Below, piece after piece: positions 43,401 to 56,633 of a DNA stretch of 64,000 nucleotides. Position 1 is the stretch's first letter; the number at the start of each line of letters is the position of its first letter. The notes below the pieces were generated by a model. The model ran no database searches, was not told where the DNA came from, and worked only from the letters and a program-made list of their open reading frames with translations. Both the position numbers and the translations under genes were made by a program. The stretch comes from Antedon mediterranea (Eukaryota; Echinodermata; Crinoidea; Comatulida; Antedonidae): contig NC_092670.1 of the NCBI RefSeq assembly GCF_964355755.1, positions 36,257,795 to 36,321,794 on the forward strand. The letters are read 5' to 3'.

Positions 43401-44059
43401 GTAATATGGTTACGTAATTACGGTTCCACTGTCTTAACTTACTCACTACCAGGTGAACTCCTATATGATTGAATAGATTACGAGGCCCAGTACTTTTCTT
43501 TCTACAGCAAGTCAGAATAATGTGAGAGTGTGTGGATAACAAACCATCGAGAGACACCGTTGAGTGACACTTGGCAAAATGTTACCCCCTGCCTCTTATG
43601 TCCCCTGGCAGAATCAGATTTGCAATTATTTAATAATTAATTCTCATCTTTCTACAAAAGGCGTAGAATACAAGCTCATCCCGTCAATCTGCTTTCGTTC
43701 CACACCATTAATGTTATCTCATAAGGTGTTGTCCCTCACTACACTAATCAATCACCCTCTCGTTCGACGCAATTTACAGTCTCTACTGTCCGGCTACGCG
43801 TGACCCGGGCGTTCTAATGCGTGCAGTGTGGTTAATTATTCATTGAGCCTAGCTCATCCTTTGTTCATTCGATTATTGAGAGTGACAGGATTAACAGGAA
43901 TGTCGCTTGAGACACGTGTATGCCTAGAAGCGTGTTTTGATTATGGGTTGGTTACAGGTTGTGTTTTATAACATATTTTAATGACACTATGTTGCATGAC
44001 AGACATGAATGTCAATCAGGTCAACAGTTTTCAGTGAAGATAATGTGACGTAGCAGAAA

Positions 44060-44222
44060 ACGCGCGAATTATACAGTTCCTAATGGAACGCAAAAAGTAA
44101 TTTGACCAATCACGACAGGTCGATCATCCGAAATGTCGCTTGTGATTGGTCAACTCACTTGCGTTGTGCCTATAGAGTTACTAGTACGTCTTTGCGTTGC
44201 GTCTATGTTGCACCGAGCTTTA
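44060..44222. mobile_element. MITE-2 copy, diverged
   Basis: TTTGACCAATCACGACAGGT and CTTGTGATTGGTCAACTCAC with TTTGCGTTGCGTCTA and GCACCGAGCTTTA at right. Confidence 0.65.
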
Positions 44223-44732
44223 TGTATCTTTACTGCTGTGTTGTTGAAAGATGTTTTGTCAGCCTGGAAATAAAATTAAACTGTCGAAATTTATCACAAT
44301 GCTCAAATTAGTAACATCTCATCAATTATAAATTTAGTATGATAAGTTGTTCCGTGAAAGTGTTAAGATGCTATTAAAGCGTCGATGTAAAACCGAACTG
44401 AAAACGTCAATCATCTGCTCAACAGATTTCAAAACACAGAGAAAATTGGAAGTTTGGAATTCGAATACTAATTAAGTATGCAAAATCAATAAATATTTCA
44501 CTTTCTTGGTAAGAAAGTAAATATAATTTGTCGGTCATTACATCATTAGCCAAAAAAAAAAAAAAACAGACGATAAGAACAAAAATAGAATCGATGTTTT
44601 GCATGCACGCGGTGGGCGTTTGAGCGGAACCCAACCCGCTCAGGATAGCTAGATACAGATTCTACGCTCGTCTCTTTATTGCGGAAGTATTTTTTTTTTT
44701 AGAAAATCAACATTTTTAATTAGGGATACGGC

Positions 44733-44894
44733 CAGTGGCGTAACGGCTACGAGCTTAAGCTTATGGGGGTCCCCTGAGCAATGTCCAGGCATTGAAATAT
44801 GTCGAAAAATGATAACAACGCCCGAGATCTCTAGCGTTGAAAGGCCACTTTGGGTTCCTAAGCCACGGTCCTCAGCCTCTGCGTTACGCCACTG
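44733..44894. mobile_element. hAT-like MITE, copy 1
   Basis: CAGTGGCGTAACGGC at left and GCGTTACGCCACTG at right. Flanking 8-mers GATACGGC and GATAACAC agree only in part. Confidence 0.75.
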
Positions 44895-46507
44895 GATAAC
44901 ACGGCGAAGACAGAATTATACTAGAATCTAAAAGACACTGAATTAATGGTACAACTGTGATGATTATCTTATATCCATTGGTACAAACATTTTGATAAAT
45001 AGGCCCTACAGTAAACCAGAATCTGCTCCCGTGCCTGGGGTTCATACTGATTGCACTGAGAACCACACGGTCTACCAGGTATTCCGAGGAAAATAAATTA
45101 TTGACAAATACGAGACGGGCTTAAAACAATTCTGAATTTAGTGTGATTTCGACAATCTACTTCTCCGTCCGGTGCATGGTAGAGTGGGGTTTTCACATGT
45201 CAATTTGCCACTATTTCTTTTCACCATGTTTTCTATGATAATATGCTCACGATGGCTTAGATATAAAATTATGACTGTTTCTGTTCTCTTGTACCACCCA
45301 AATTAAGTTTTCATTCAGATTGTATATAATTTTTCTTTGCTATGTTTCAATTACTAGACCTATATTTTATTCAGGATTCTCAGTGTTCATGTTGTTCGCT
45401 GTATTTTCTTAATTACTGAATGGGAACGCTTATTTTTAACTGTTATTATCGGTAAATGAGTCATCCTTTCATTAAAGAAGGCTAATATATCATTATATCT
45501 AATGTATTCTCTATCGATGAGTCAGGAATACATAAATACATATGTAATCATTGTTGTTCATGTAGGCCTATGTTTGGCCATTATCCATCCGCAACCCTCA
45601 ATGGTTATGAAAACATCGATCGACCCTTTATGACGGTTTACTACTTTTGATAATGTTATTCAAAAAGTAGGCCTAGGGCATAGGCTTACGTAAATCCTCA
45701 ATATTCATTACTAACTGTTCCATTCCTTCTTGAAGGATAAACTTCTAATGTTATATTATGATATACATCTTACATCTTATTATTATAGTCATGTCGCTTA
45801 GGTCTTATTTTTGGCCATACGCTAATATATCAATTAGCGAGCATTGGGCCACCAGTTTAACACCAATGATTTTCGATATTATTATTTTAATAATAAGTGG
45901 TCAAAATGACGTCATTAAATTGTTCGAATTTTTGGGCACCCCTTCTAGTATTGCTAGTTAGGTCATAAAGAAGGTTTCTGCCAAGTTTGGTGCTTTTGTC
46001 ACGAAGTAGGCCTACACTAAAAAAGCGACCCGACTATTAGGCTTATAACGGCATTATGTTACACATTACGTTAACAATCCTAATTATATTGGATGTACAA
46101 TAATTCTTTTTTAGCGTAGCAAATGATTATTGGGTGCCATTGGCGGGAAGTGGTCAGCGGTAATGTGTACCACCACTGAACTCACCACAAAGCACATGCG
46201 TTAGCGTATAGCCTACTGGTTTAACGGGGGCGCGCTTAATAATTTAATTATGTAACTTTTTTTTTCCTGATTAACCCTGAACTAATGGCCAGTGTTTGTA
46301 CACGCACGATCTCCCACGGGCTAGCTCAATTCCGTGTACTACGCGATCATATATTATTCATACAAAACGGATATTACAAACTTGTAACCACTGATTTACT
46401 GGCCTATTGGGAGTTTAAACTACCAAAATCAATTATTGAGAATTGTGGGCATTAATTTGTTGATTTGTCAGGTATCAGAAAAATTCACGCGAAACGCACT
46501 GTGGCGT
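44895..46507. other. intergenic, no gene recognised
   Basis: Unique AT-rich sequence with no supported features. Confidence 0.5.
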
Positions 46508-47044
46508 CAAAACCTCTGAATTCATTCATGAAAGATGATGATTTTTTATATAAACATATTAATCACACACTAACGAAGCTTGTATATTTCTGTCATACAA
46601 GTATATAAATTATTTGAAGGTTACTATTTTATGATATTAGCAATATAAAACATTAATAGGCCTAATTGTTACGAATAATGTTTCATTTATTGAATTATTA
46701 AACTCTGATACATGCATTCTCGGGCTGGGTGTATCGTAGTCTGTGATGGCGCTAGTTACACTCCGTTATCCATGATTAATGACGTAATGCATAAACACAA
46801 CCTCTAGAATTCATTCATGAAAGAATGATGATGACTTTTTTAAAAACACGAAGGACATGTATATTTTCTGTCATATACAGTATATAAATTATTTGAAGGT
46901 TACTATTTTATGATATTAACAATTATAAAACATTAATCTTTTCTACGAATAGTGTGTCATTTATTGAGGAATTAAACTCATCTGTGATGGCGCTAGTTAC
47001 AGTCCGTTATGCATGGTTAATTAAGAATGACGTAATGCATAAAC
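46508..47044. repeat. direct tandem duplication of ~250-290 bp
   Basis: GAATTCATTCATGAAAGA, TATATAAATTATTTGAAGGT, TGTGATGGCGCTAGTTACA and TGACGTAATGCATAAAC occur in the same order in both copies (46518-46797 and 46808-47044), with indels and substitutions. Confidence 0.88.
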
Positions 47045-47155
47045 GGCATTAGACGTGTCTGTAAATATTGTTTGTTTTAATATGTTAGTTTTTATGTTTC
47101 GATTTTTTGTGTGATTTTTTTACTAATAATCGAAACACAGTCTATAGACTAGAGC

Positions 47156-47272
47156 TAGTTTGACAAGTGTGATTTACTCAAATACTGTAGTGATAATTAT
47201 GACATCACCATGTCTATATATGCGCACATCACATTTTTTGGACACATAAAGTTTGATAATGTAGACAGAGCT
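47156..47272. mobile_element. MITE-1 copy, left end degraded
   Basis: Right end TTTGATAATGTAGACAGAGC with T then TAC; left AGAGCTAGTTTGACAAGTGT. Confidence 0.7.
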
Positions 47273-49690
47273 TACGGCAAATACGGAGAAAGAATTGTAC
47301 TCTGGGTTCATTGTGGGTACGGGAGACCGGTATACATAATGCTATTGTAAAAAGCCAGTTGTTTTGTGAATAAAGTACGAATGAATTTAGCTGATTGTTA
47401 AATTTAACTTGTCTTATTTTATCTTGTCTTTCAAGATTATTGACGGAAATCATACATCAATGACCTTGTTTACCATTATTAATTATATAGGCCTATATAA
47501 TTATTTCAGCATTCTCTACTTTAGATTTAAACATATGTCCATGTTGATTGTGAATAGGATTCAGCATTGGAGCATCTGTACTAATGTATATCACTTCACG
47601 AACAGTGATTCTTTTTCAGTTGAAGACTGAAAATTAATCGGGGGAACACAGAGAATGATATTGCAAAAAAATGCAATTTATTAGGCCGCCTATTACACGT
47701 AAATAAATGTTTGTTATGGATTAATGACTATCAAACACAATTATATTGTTTACAATTAACCTGAAATTTACGTAATATAATCTGAATGGAAATCATAAGT
47801 TTCATTTGTAATAATAAGCCTGATCATCAAATAATCCATAATCTCCACTGGAATCAAACTTGACAAGATGCCAAATTAAAGTCTGGTCGTAAAAAAACTA
47901 TTAACGTTTCGTAGTTGTTTCGTGTGGAAATCTACGGCTATTTTATAGACCTATCTGGTGGTTGGTCTGTCATAACTATTACATGCGTGTAATATTCATG
48001 CGAAGCATGGCATTATAAAAGGTGGGTGTCAATAATCACATTTCTAACATTGTATATCACCTTAACTAATGTTATTGAAGGGAAAATAAATGATCAAAGT
48101 AAAATTTACCAATATAACCTGATTTTGAAAAAATACCACCAATTACCTAGCTGGGCAAAGTTTGACAGCCTTGTTCTTGCATTGGGCATTCGCATTCATT
48201 TTAACAATTTCACCTCTCATATAAGACAATATTAAAAGTAAAAGATCCAATCTTTAAGTTTGACTTATAACTGCATTATTCAATATTACAATTTTCATAG
48301 TTTTAATATTTTATAATAATAATAATTCAAAATAAATGAGTGAGGTGGACTGCGCAGTGCATGTTTAGGCCTATGTTCTCTAAATTTGATTAAATTCCAC
48401 AAATGGATATATTTGACGACTGCCTTTTTTAAGAACTGGACAAGAGACTCACAGACTCTCTTCACACGTGCTTTGGGGTTTGCGCATGCCCAGTCCGAGT
48501 TTCCAAATACTCATTTTTTTCAGCCGTAGTAAACTATGAGCTTTCGCGTGACACAGTTTCCTAATGCTTAACCGTCCTCTTGAATTTAACTGCCTAAAGG
48601 CGCGGCGCAATAAACACTTAAAAACAGAGGCCTACAATAAAAGTGAAACGACCCTACGACGACGAAAGAATGGATCTGCAATTATAAAGTCACGTAAATC
48701 TCATCAAAGACCAAATCCGATTTCTAGATAAAAATAATATCTTATTTATTACTGTCTGCGGAAGCGATTTAATTTTTCTTTTATCAACCTGGGAGGAGAT
48801 GCATCGTAATAAATTACTTCAATTCAAAAAACATCTCTGTCATGCTTCAGTGCACACAGACTGATTGATTATGTTATAATTTTCTTTTTATCAAATATTA
48901 TGGATTTAGAATAACGAATTGATCCGATAATGGATCGCAAGCTATACACTGATGACTTCCACGAAAAACACTACTGGCCTATTATGCGAATACAATTAGG
49001 CCTATGATCTTAATCAGGCCTTTGGTTTAGAATCAAGATAAAGAGCCTGGCAACCGTACATTTTGAATCTGGGTTTCTAGTGAATAGAAAGAAATCATAT
49101 AAATCGATATCTAGAAAACAACTCAGTCGATTGTCATACGGTGTCAAGCGATAATCTGGCGATAGAGAGGTTTATAATGATATATGATTGTTGTGGATTC
49201 ACAAATTCAACGAAATAATCACTCAAAGGGTATAAGATTCTCTTTATTGTCTCTACGTGATATATTTTTAACGACATTCTATATGGGATCGATTACCATT
49301 TTAATCAGAATTAGAAACAGACGTCATATTGTTTAAAAACAGATTTCTATTAAAAATATACATAACTATAATAATTGAAAGTTATACTAGATTAGCCTTA
49401 ATTTGAAATCAAAATTCGAATAATAAGCCCTTATTCGTGCGTTATATATGTTTTCAATATAGTGTATGACCACTCTTTATCTAGCATGATGATACGGGAT
49501 TATAACTGCTCTGAATGTTTTGAAACTGTGTTAATGTACCTCTAAAAATAACTATTCACAAGAAACAGAGGTGTAAATCTTGCACCTCCACTCGACGCAT
49601 AAATTCAAGTTATTAGCCTATTAAGCCTGCTTTTTATGTCATCAATTATTTCCGAATTGTAAAAAATAAAATAAATAACGTTCAGTATAA
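47273..49690. other. intergenic, no gene recognised
   Basis: No motif-bearing frame, RNA or repeat identified. Confidence 0.5.
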
Positions 49691-49904
49691 AGCTCTGTCT
49701 ACTATCAAAGTACTGACAAACAGTGTGATGTGCCTAAATATGGTAGTGATATGCACAAATATGGTAGTGATATGCACAAATATGGTAGTGATGATTATGC
49801 ACTATTATGGTAGTGATATGGCATCACCATGTCTATATATGGGCACATTTTCACATTTCACATTTTTTTTTTCACATAAAGTTTGATGGTGTAGACGTAC
49901 ATCT
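49691..49904. mobile_element. MITE-1 copy with internal tandem expansion
   Basis: TAA flanks at 49688-49690 and 49905-49907. The internal unit ATATGGTAGTGATATGCACA is repeated three to four times, enlarging the element to 214 bp. Confidence 0.9.
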
Positions 49905-50322
49905 TAAGTCAAGGATATAAATGTCATGTTTAACATGCCTGACGAATGGCACGTGCGAGCGCATGTATAAGTATACGCGCCTACGGTACGAATAGTATTC
50001 GTATATATTTGTTATATTCTCACTCAATTATATCAGTTAAGTCGATCATAATAATATCATCATAATTGTATATTTTTTTTAAATAATTTAACTATGTGTA
50101 ACCTCATCATGCAGCAACCGTACCGTACCGGTAACGTGTAGGCGGACTGGATAATTAAGTATCTACCGAATTTCACTCGAGGAGAATACACCTGCAGGTG
50201 TAACAATAAATCATGGAGAAAGATTCCTATATACTAATTGTACATCCCTCTGTGCGGTTTTTCACATACAGTAATAGTCTGGGTTAATAAGTACTACTAT
50301 AGCTATAAATAATATAATATAA

Positions 50323-50660
50323 ATATACGGCTTTACCACGTTGAAACACCGGTTCTCGTCAGATCACTGAAGTTTAGCGACGTTGGGCCTGATTAGAGCT
50401 TGGATGGGAGACCATCTGGGGAATAGCGGGTGCTGTGTACGGAGCTGGGGTCCCGTTAGGCATTTGAAATCAGCATCTAGTATTTGCCTCAGACCTCTGG
50501 TCAAGGTGGGCACTGAGAGAGAAGCCCTTGATCAATGTTAGGACCAATCAAGGTGCTTTAAACAGTCCTGGCTTTGTTTGTATCAAACCTGTTAGTGGCG
50601 GTAATTATCGCTGTTGGTTTCGATTGAATAAAATAAAATAAAATAAAAAATAATAATAAA
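50323..50660 (+). mobile_element. 5S-rRNA-derived SINE (SINE3 type)
   Basis: 50323-50440 is a diverged full 5S rRNA: TACCACGTTGAAACACCGG, TTCTCGTCAGATCACTGAAG, box A-like AGTTTAGCGACGTTGGGCC, box C TTGGATGGGAGACC and GGGTGCTGT. It is followed by an approximately 185-bp unrelated body and a tail of (AATAA)n-type repeats at 50626-50660. A 5S gene would end near 50440 with a T-run, which is absent. The body plus A-rich tail shows retroposition from a pol III transcript. Confidence 0.85.
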
Positions 50661-51092
50661 CATTCAGTTTCAAACATTTGTGTGATTAGATCATCGAGAT
50701 ATTAAGCCGAAGGCTAGATGACTATTCCATCCATGGACTGGATAGAAGTCTAGCGCGTATGATTAATCGCTATGGTAATGACAATCAAATCTATTAATTC
50801 GGTCTATCGGGTGTGGTTTACCACAAGAACTAGGCTGCGCACCTATTTATTTTAATGAGGGGTAAGCTTAAAGTAACTCTTTGTTCTATCAAACACAAAT
50901 GTTTCCACGTGGAGCGGATAAAAGTGCCGACTGATGAGTGGTAATTGGAATAATGATGATTCAGAAGTTCAATGACATTGAATTTAACAGACAATATAAC
51001 AAGATGTTGAGATAAATGAATATGGAACATCCGATGTTACTTACATATTAGGCTAATCAATGGAAAAACTTTGTAATTGTTTTCGTTTTTTA

Positions 51093-51336
51093 TGGAAGCC
51101 CGTTCGGGCCACAAGTTAACTATATTTTAAAAGCTGTTATCTGGCGGCCGCCACTTAATTATCTGGCGGCCGTCACTTAATGATCTACTAAGTGGCGGCC
51201 GCCAGATAATTAAGTGGCGGCCGCCAGATAATTAAGTGGCGGCCGCCAGATAATTAAGTGGCGGCCGCCAGTTAATTATCTGCTTTTTTTAACAGCTTTT
51301 CAAATATAGTTAACTTGTGGCCCGAACGGGCTTCCG
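51093..51336. mobile_element. foldback element with six GGCGGCCGCC-type palindromes
   Basis: Inverted ends TGGAAGCCCGTTCGGGCC and GGCCCGAACGGGCTTCCG of about 45 bp, flanked by TA (51091-51092 and 51337-51338). The centre is six 22-bp units AAGTGGCGGCCGCC plus AGATAATT in two opposing blocks; five contain GCGGCCGC. 244 bp in all. Confidence 0.88.
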
Positions 51337-51349
51337 TAGTTTTTGTATA

Positions 51350-51480
51350 TCTCAGAGCATACATAATTTCTATGTACATTTTTATGAATCTTCATTTTGT
51401 TTTATTTTGCTGTACAGCTGTCATATGTTGGTCTTAAGGGAGGTGAATAAATTTGAATAAATTTGAATTGATTATTTTAT
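51350..51480 (+). mobile_element. LINE 3' tail-like sequence
   Basis: TTGGTCTTAAGGGAGGTGAA followed by two AATTTGAATA repeats, as in some LINE 3' ends. Weak. Confidence 0.35.
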
Positions 51481-52102
51481 ATATGCAAATGACAATAAAT
51501 GGAAATAATTTTCCACTGATGAATGAATGCATAGGACACATGATGTGACAGAATTACATTTTTGACCGGTAAGCCTTCCCTGAGAACCGCATACATATTT
51601 TCTCTAAATCTCCCCCACTCCCAAATCCGGACCCCCACCTTCTCTATATCTTTACCTCTAACATAGCAGTGCTTATTTATTATGCAAATCTCAGCGTTAG
51701 AAATTAAAGACTATAATGTCGATAATGATATGTTAATTCATGACGAGGAAGCGAGAAGCGACAGACACAAATCATACACAGCGCTGTTTAATAATTCGCA
51801 TATAAATTTCTTTTTACAGAATATAAATGTCTGCTTTTAAAACTAATGAAACAGAGATTAGACGTTAGATTCGATTAAGTTTTACAGCTTGACGTGAAGG
51901 TTTTAATAAAATTCGTGACTTCGACAGGACAAGTGTTCATGGTATAAAAGATTGTAATCTAAAGTGCCAAATTAAAAATGCAGATAATCCGTAACATTTA
52001 GTTTCGGATATTTGGGGATTAACATGGGATAAGGATATTCGATTTCCGGTAAATCTAGGTATTTTGGAAGAATGAGGATTAGAGGAAGGACTGAAATTTA
52101 AA

Positions 52103-52254
52103 ATTGCTCAAAGTTCCCACTAGGACGCAACGCAATGACGTAGACATATCACTGCCATATTTGGGCATACCACTACCATATTTGGGTATATCACTACCAT
52201 ATTTGGACACATTACACTTGTTTATTACACTAGTTTGATGGTGTAGACAGAGCT
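52103..52254. mobile_element. MITE-2 fragment joined to truncated MITE-1
   Basis: AAGTTCCCACTAGGACGCAA (MITE-2 end) runs at 52141 straight into GACATATCACTGCCATATTT (MITE-1 interior). The MITE-1 right end TGGTGTAGACAGAGCT then TAA is intact. Confidence 0.75.
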
Positions 52255-52639
52255 TAAGATGTTCACAATGGAATGGTTACAATGATTATGAGATCGCATG
52301 ATATAAAGAGGTCAAGTTCTGCACTTTCATCATCAATGCCTTTGAGCATAAACTCATATTGATAATGAGTTGTTTCCCTGGAATATAATGCTTAGAGGCT
52401 ATTCAATTACGATGGTATACTGAAAGTAGTCTTTAAGTTGATAATGTAATATGGAACTCTTTCTCTCTCTATGCAGGTGATTGTCACTTTAAAATATATA
52501 TCGACATGTTATAACGTTGAGGAATGAGTAAATGGAACGATCTATACCATGAGTTTGTCTTGGTAAATGTGCATATCCATAGTCGTTCGATTTGTGTCAA
52601 AAGTTCATTATGAGATTTGCCAAATGATGACGTAATATT

Positions 52640-53110
52640 GTTGTTAATGACGGAGATGATGATGATTGGTGATGATAATGTTATCGATGGTGATGACGAT
52701 AGATGATTATAGGGGGTGATGATGATAATAATAATGATTAGGATAGGCGATGATGATGATTGATGATGACAATTAGTTGTGATGATGATGATAATGTTGA
52801 TGATGATTGGTGATGATAATGTTATAGGATGGTGATGAGGGTAAGTGACAAGTGATGATTATAAAGGTGATGATGATGACAATAATGACCATGAGGTGAT
52901 GACAAGTGATGATTATAGGTGATGATAATAATAATGACCATGATATGTGATGATAATGATAATGTTGATGATGATAGGTGATGATAATGTTGATGATGAT
53001 AGGTGATGATGATTTTGATGATGTATTGGTGATGATGTTATCGAATGATAATGATCATAATAGGTGATTATGATCTGATCATAATAATGATGAAGAAGAT
53101 AAAGATGACG
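52640..53110. repeat. GATGAT-rich imperfect microsatellite/minisatellite
   Basis: Repeated GGTGATGATAATGTT and GTGATGATTATAGG motifs in varied order. The minus-strand frame 52913-53149 is an artefact of it. Confidence 0.85.
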
Positions 53111-55030
53111 ATAAGAAAAGGACGATGAAACCAAAACAATTAATACCAATTGTTGAAAATGTCAAAAATACAAAATATATGGAAAAATATTACTGATGGT
53201 CACATACGGTACAATACATTTTCTTATGACGCACGCTACTTCCTGTCCTTATTTTAAATACTGATTCTGTTGCATTCAATAATGTTGTAAATCACAAAAG
53301 CTGAAATGAAATTGATAGGTATTGGTAATGATAGAACTATGCGGAGGCGTAGGTTCTAAAACGAGATAATCTAGCTTATTTGTCTCATTATTCTCATATT
53401 ATTATCTAACGGTTACAGTCGTGCAGTTGCGGCCAATATACTTGTGGAATTAAGCGTCGAACACGTGTCTATACACAGAGAGTTGCTATTTGGCTTCAGC
53501 TCATTGCGATTGGCCCACAGCGAACATAAATTCGGTTCGCGTTGGACGCGCGTAAATTTGAACTGTACGACGACCACACGTGATTTTATCCACGACTAGG
53601 CCTATAATAATGATGTATTATTACTTTTGGTGAAAGTAACGATTAGAATTAAATACATTCTTCTACTCTGATAGACATAACATAAACAGAGAAAAAAATT
53701 GTCGATGATTCAACTATAGGCCTATCAATGAATTTAGATTGTAGGCTAACCACTGCAAAAAACCCCAAAAAATCACTCAGGAAAGGATGCAGTAATTCTC
53801 CAACAGAATTAGGGCTTTCGCTCTGTTATTATTATTATGGTAACCACTTGCGTGCAACTGACCGTGCTCTATCCCAAGTTGTGGGTTAGCCTAGCCTTTT
53901 AAATGTTAATACCACGCTGGTTCAACTGTGTCAGTCCTGCTGTTCATTCTCGTTTTGAAAAGGAAATCACAGTCTGAACTGTAAACTCTGTTTTAAAATA
54001 CTATGTTGACTATATTAACGTGTTTGTCTTTCAATAAACCAGCCAAAGTATGAATGTTTATTCACAATTCAATTCACAATTACAATTTCAATTATTACGA
54101 TTTTACACCAACAACAAGTCAACAACACCCAAAAAAAGTACACCAAAAAGAAGCGAGTGGTTGTCAGTTTGGTGACTATTATTTAAATGCATCTACATAT
54201 ATAAACATGCATACAACATACAACAGAAATTATGTACAAAAAAAAGTGAAAATATTGGTCGTATGTGTGGAGGCCTACATCGTTTGGTATATTGTGGTAC
54301 CTTAGATAGATGTTTTATGCCTACTTTCTAATACAGTCCCCTAGGTGCAAATCTGCCACAGGCCTGACTCACTATCACAATATAATTGATATAATGATAA
54401 CTATGAGCAAGTATTCTTTAGTTTATGTAATCCAAAGTTGAACACACTATTAGATGTAAAAGCTGCAGGGATACGTGGAGTTTGTTCTTGTGAGCCATTG
54501 GACATATACACATTAGTATTCTAGTAAGAAGCTGCCTCATTATTAAATCAATTTTACTACCATCCAGGTACATGTTTATCAATAATGAGAAGTTTACGAT
54601 TAAGATCGGATTTATCTTAATCGTTTAGCATCTCACTGTTATGATTATTACTGTGGGAAGAGATTATTGTCTTACAATAAACATTACAACATATGTTGTG
54701 GTAAATTAGAATATTATTAAAATTACAATGAACTGCTCTATTAAAATTAATTGATCGAGAAAAATTAACATTTCCTCGCGTTCTGAGATTATTGTATTCA
54801 AACAAAAACCAAACCTATCCTAAAACAAGACAAATATTATATCCCCTATATCCATATTGGCCTATGTTAAATACATTGTGTGTGTATAACTCACATAATA
54901 TCTACCACAATCGAGAGTTTAAAGAATATTATAGAAGTTTGCAACAATTTGAAATTTTTTTTTCTGGGAAAGAAAAAATGTAGGCCTATAGAAAGTGGTC
55001 TGGACTAAGTAATTTGTTTTAATATGTTAA
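53111..55030. other. intergenic, no gene recognised
   Basis: Includes a perfect 9-bp-arm hairpin GATTAAGAT...ATCTTAATC at 54599-54624. Otherwise nothing identified. Confidence 0.5.
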
Positions 55031-55032
55031 CA

Positions 55033-55037
55033 AAAGT

Positions 55038-55072
<35 letters not shown>
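55033..55072. repeat. (GATA)n microsatellite
   Basis: About nine GATA units, next to a LINE remnant and possibly its 3' tail. Confidence 0.95.
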
Positions 55073-55084
55073 TTATTCGTCATA

Positions 55085-55480
55085 AAAATAAAATTATATT
55101 ATTATATTATAAAAAGACCATATAAAACATATTTAAAATACTTATAAAACAAATTACACAACAAATGTATAATATACTGCACAGGTATGAATAGTGAAGG
55201 CATCGGAATTACAAACTTCTCTTAAATCGTGAATTAAAAATATGAATAACATTTGGAAAAAAAGATAGTCTAAAACGTGAATTATATTTGATCGTGGTGG
55301 TCTAACTCTCCCTGATATATTTACAGTAAATTCATTGTGTAATGAGTGAGAACTGTTTCCCATAAATTTTGTGACTTTACTCAACGTTTGTTTTTTATAA
55401 ACACCATCAACATCTTTAACAATTGAACCAATTATTCTAGAAGCTGTTTTGCACACTCTCCTTAGTCTAGTCTTATTCTT
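55085..55480 (-). pseudogene. non-LTR retrotransposon reverse-transcriptase C-terminal remnant
   Basis: On the minus strand: CKTASRIIGSIVKDVDGVYK, then SSHSLHNEFTVNISGRV. This matches the end of RT proteins of CR1/RTE-like LINEs, where an ASKIIG motif is followed by HPLH-x-F-x-LPSGRR. It is 5'-truncated and short. Confidence 0.6.
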
Positions 55481-56211
55481 CTCTGTTAGATTCGCAAACC
55501 ATGCAATACATGTTACAACTAAAATAGATTAGATGACCGATTCATAAAACAACAAGTTAATGGATGTTGTGTAATGTAAGGATTATTAATAGAAAATATT
55601 ATTGAATAAAGTCTCTTAAAAGGGGGAAAAATTATGATCGAGAGATAATACTATTAATATTTTTCGTTGACCTGATGGTACTATCATATTATTCACGACC
55701 TGAATTGCTTCAAATTATACATGTTTTAATCGACGTAGAAACATTTTTTCTACAACAACGTTACCATTTTGGTGTCAAAATAATTAATTCATTTTTTTTA
55801 AAGTCGAAATATGTCTTGTCTTGGGATCCATCCATCCAAGACATGTTTTTGTGGATCCATTGCGGGATAGCAATGAGGCTATTTTCGTATCAGGTCACAT
55901 CGACTGTCATTCGTTGTATCATACACCTGTATCTACAGCTGGAAAGACGGTAGGATGTCTCCCTTTAAAATGTTCACTCAACACTCTTGGAAGCCGTCTT
56001 ATTTATTAGACATATTTATTTAGTACTTCCTAGGGTTAGCCCAGCGACGCATTATTATTAGATCTGTGTCACAGTGGTATCATCGCTGGGGAGGTGAGAT
56101 GTTACCTTAATATTCAACCCAATAATAATATAGGTTATTACAAATGTAGAGTAGGCCTACAGTAATATAGGTTAAATTACCAATGAGGTCACATGTTTGA
56201 TGAGCATAAAG

Positions 56212-56367
56212 CAGTGGCGTAATGGCTGTGCGCTCACTGGCTAAACCCAAGGGCCCCACCCAGAGCTTAAGGGGCCTCAGAGCATGAGCAGTCCAATGCA
56301 ACTACTCAGCGTTAGAGGGCCCCTTAGGAATAAACCAGAGGCCTTTGCCATGTGCGTTACGCCACTG
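56212..56367. mobile_element. hAT-like MITE, copy 2
   Basis: CAGTGGCGTAATGGC and GCGTTACGCCACTG ends; target duplication not preserved. Confidence 0.75.
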
Positions 56368-56372
56368 CCACT

Positions 56373-56496
56373 AAGCTTGGTTCCTACACAACACAACGAC
56401 GTACGCGCCAAGTTCGGATGACCTATCGCATCGTGATTGGTGGAAGCTATACGCTAACGTTACGGCCATGCGTTGCGTCCAAATGGGAACAAAGCT
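56373..56496. mobile_element. MITE-2 copy, shortened
   Basis: AAGCTTGGTTCC to GGGAACAAAGCTTAA, adjacent to the hAT-like MITE. Confidence 0.75.
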
Positions 56497-56633
56497 TAAT
56501 GGTCATCAAACACCGTTGAAGACTGTAGAGAGAGAAAATTTCCAAAAATTCCTAGGCCAAAAAAAAAACACACTCCCAATCCATTATACAGTAGTTAAAA
56601 AAATGTTGATTTAAGCTCTGATTGGTTACCTTA

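Noticed and set aside
50323-50440. Functional 5S rRNA gene
   Set aside because: It has several substitutions and deletions, no T-run terminator at its end, and continues into a SINE body with an A-rich tail.
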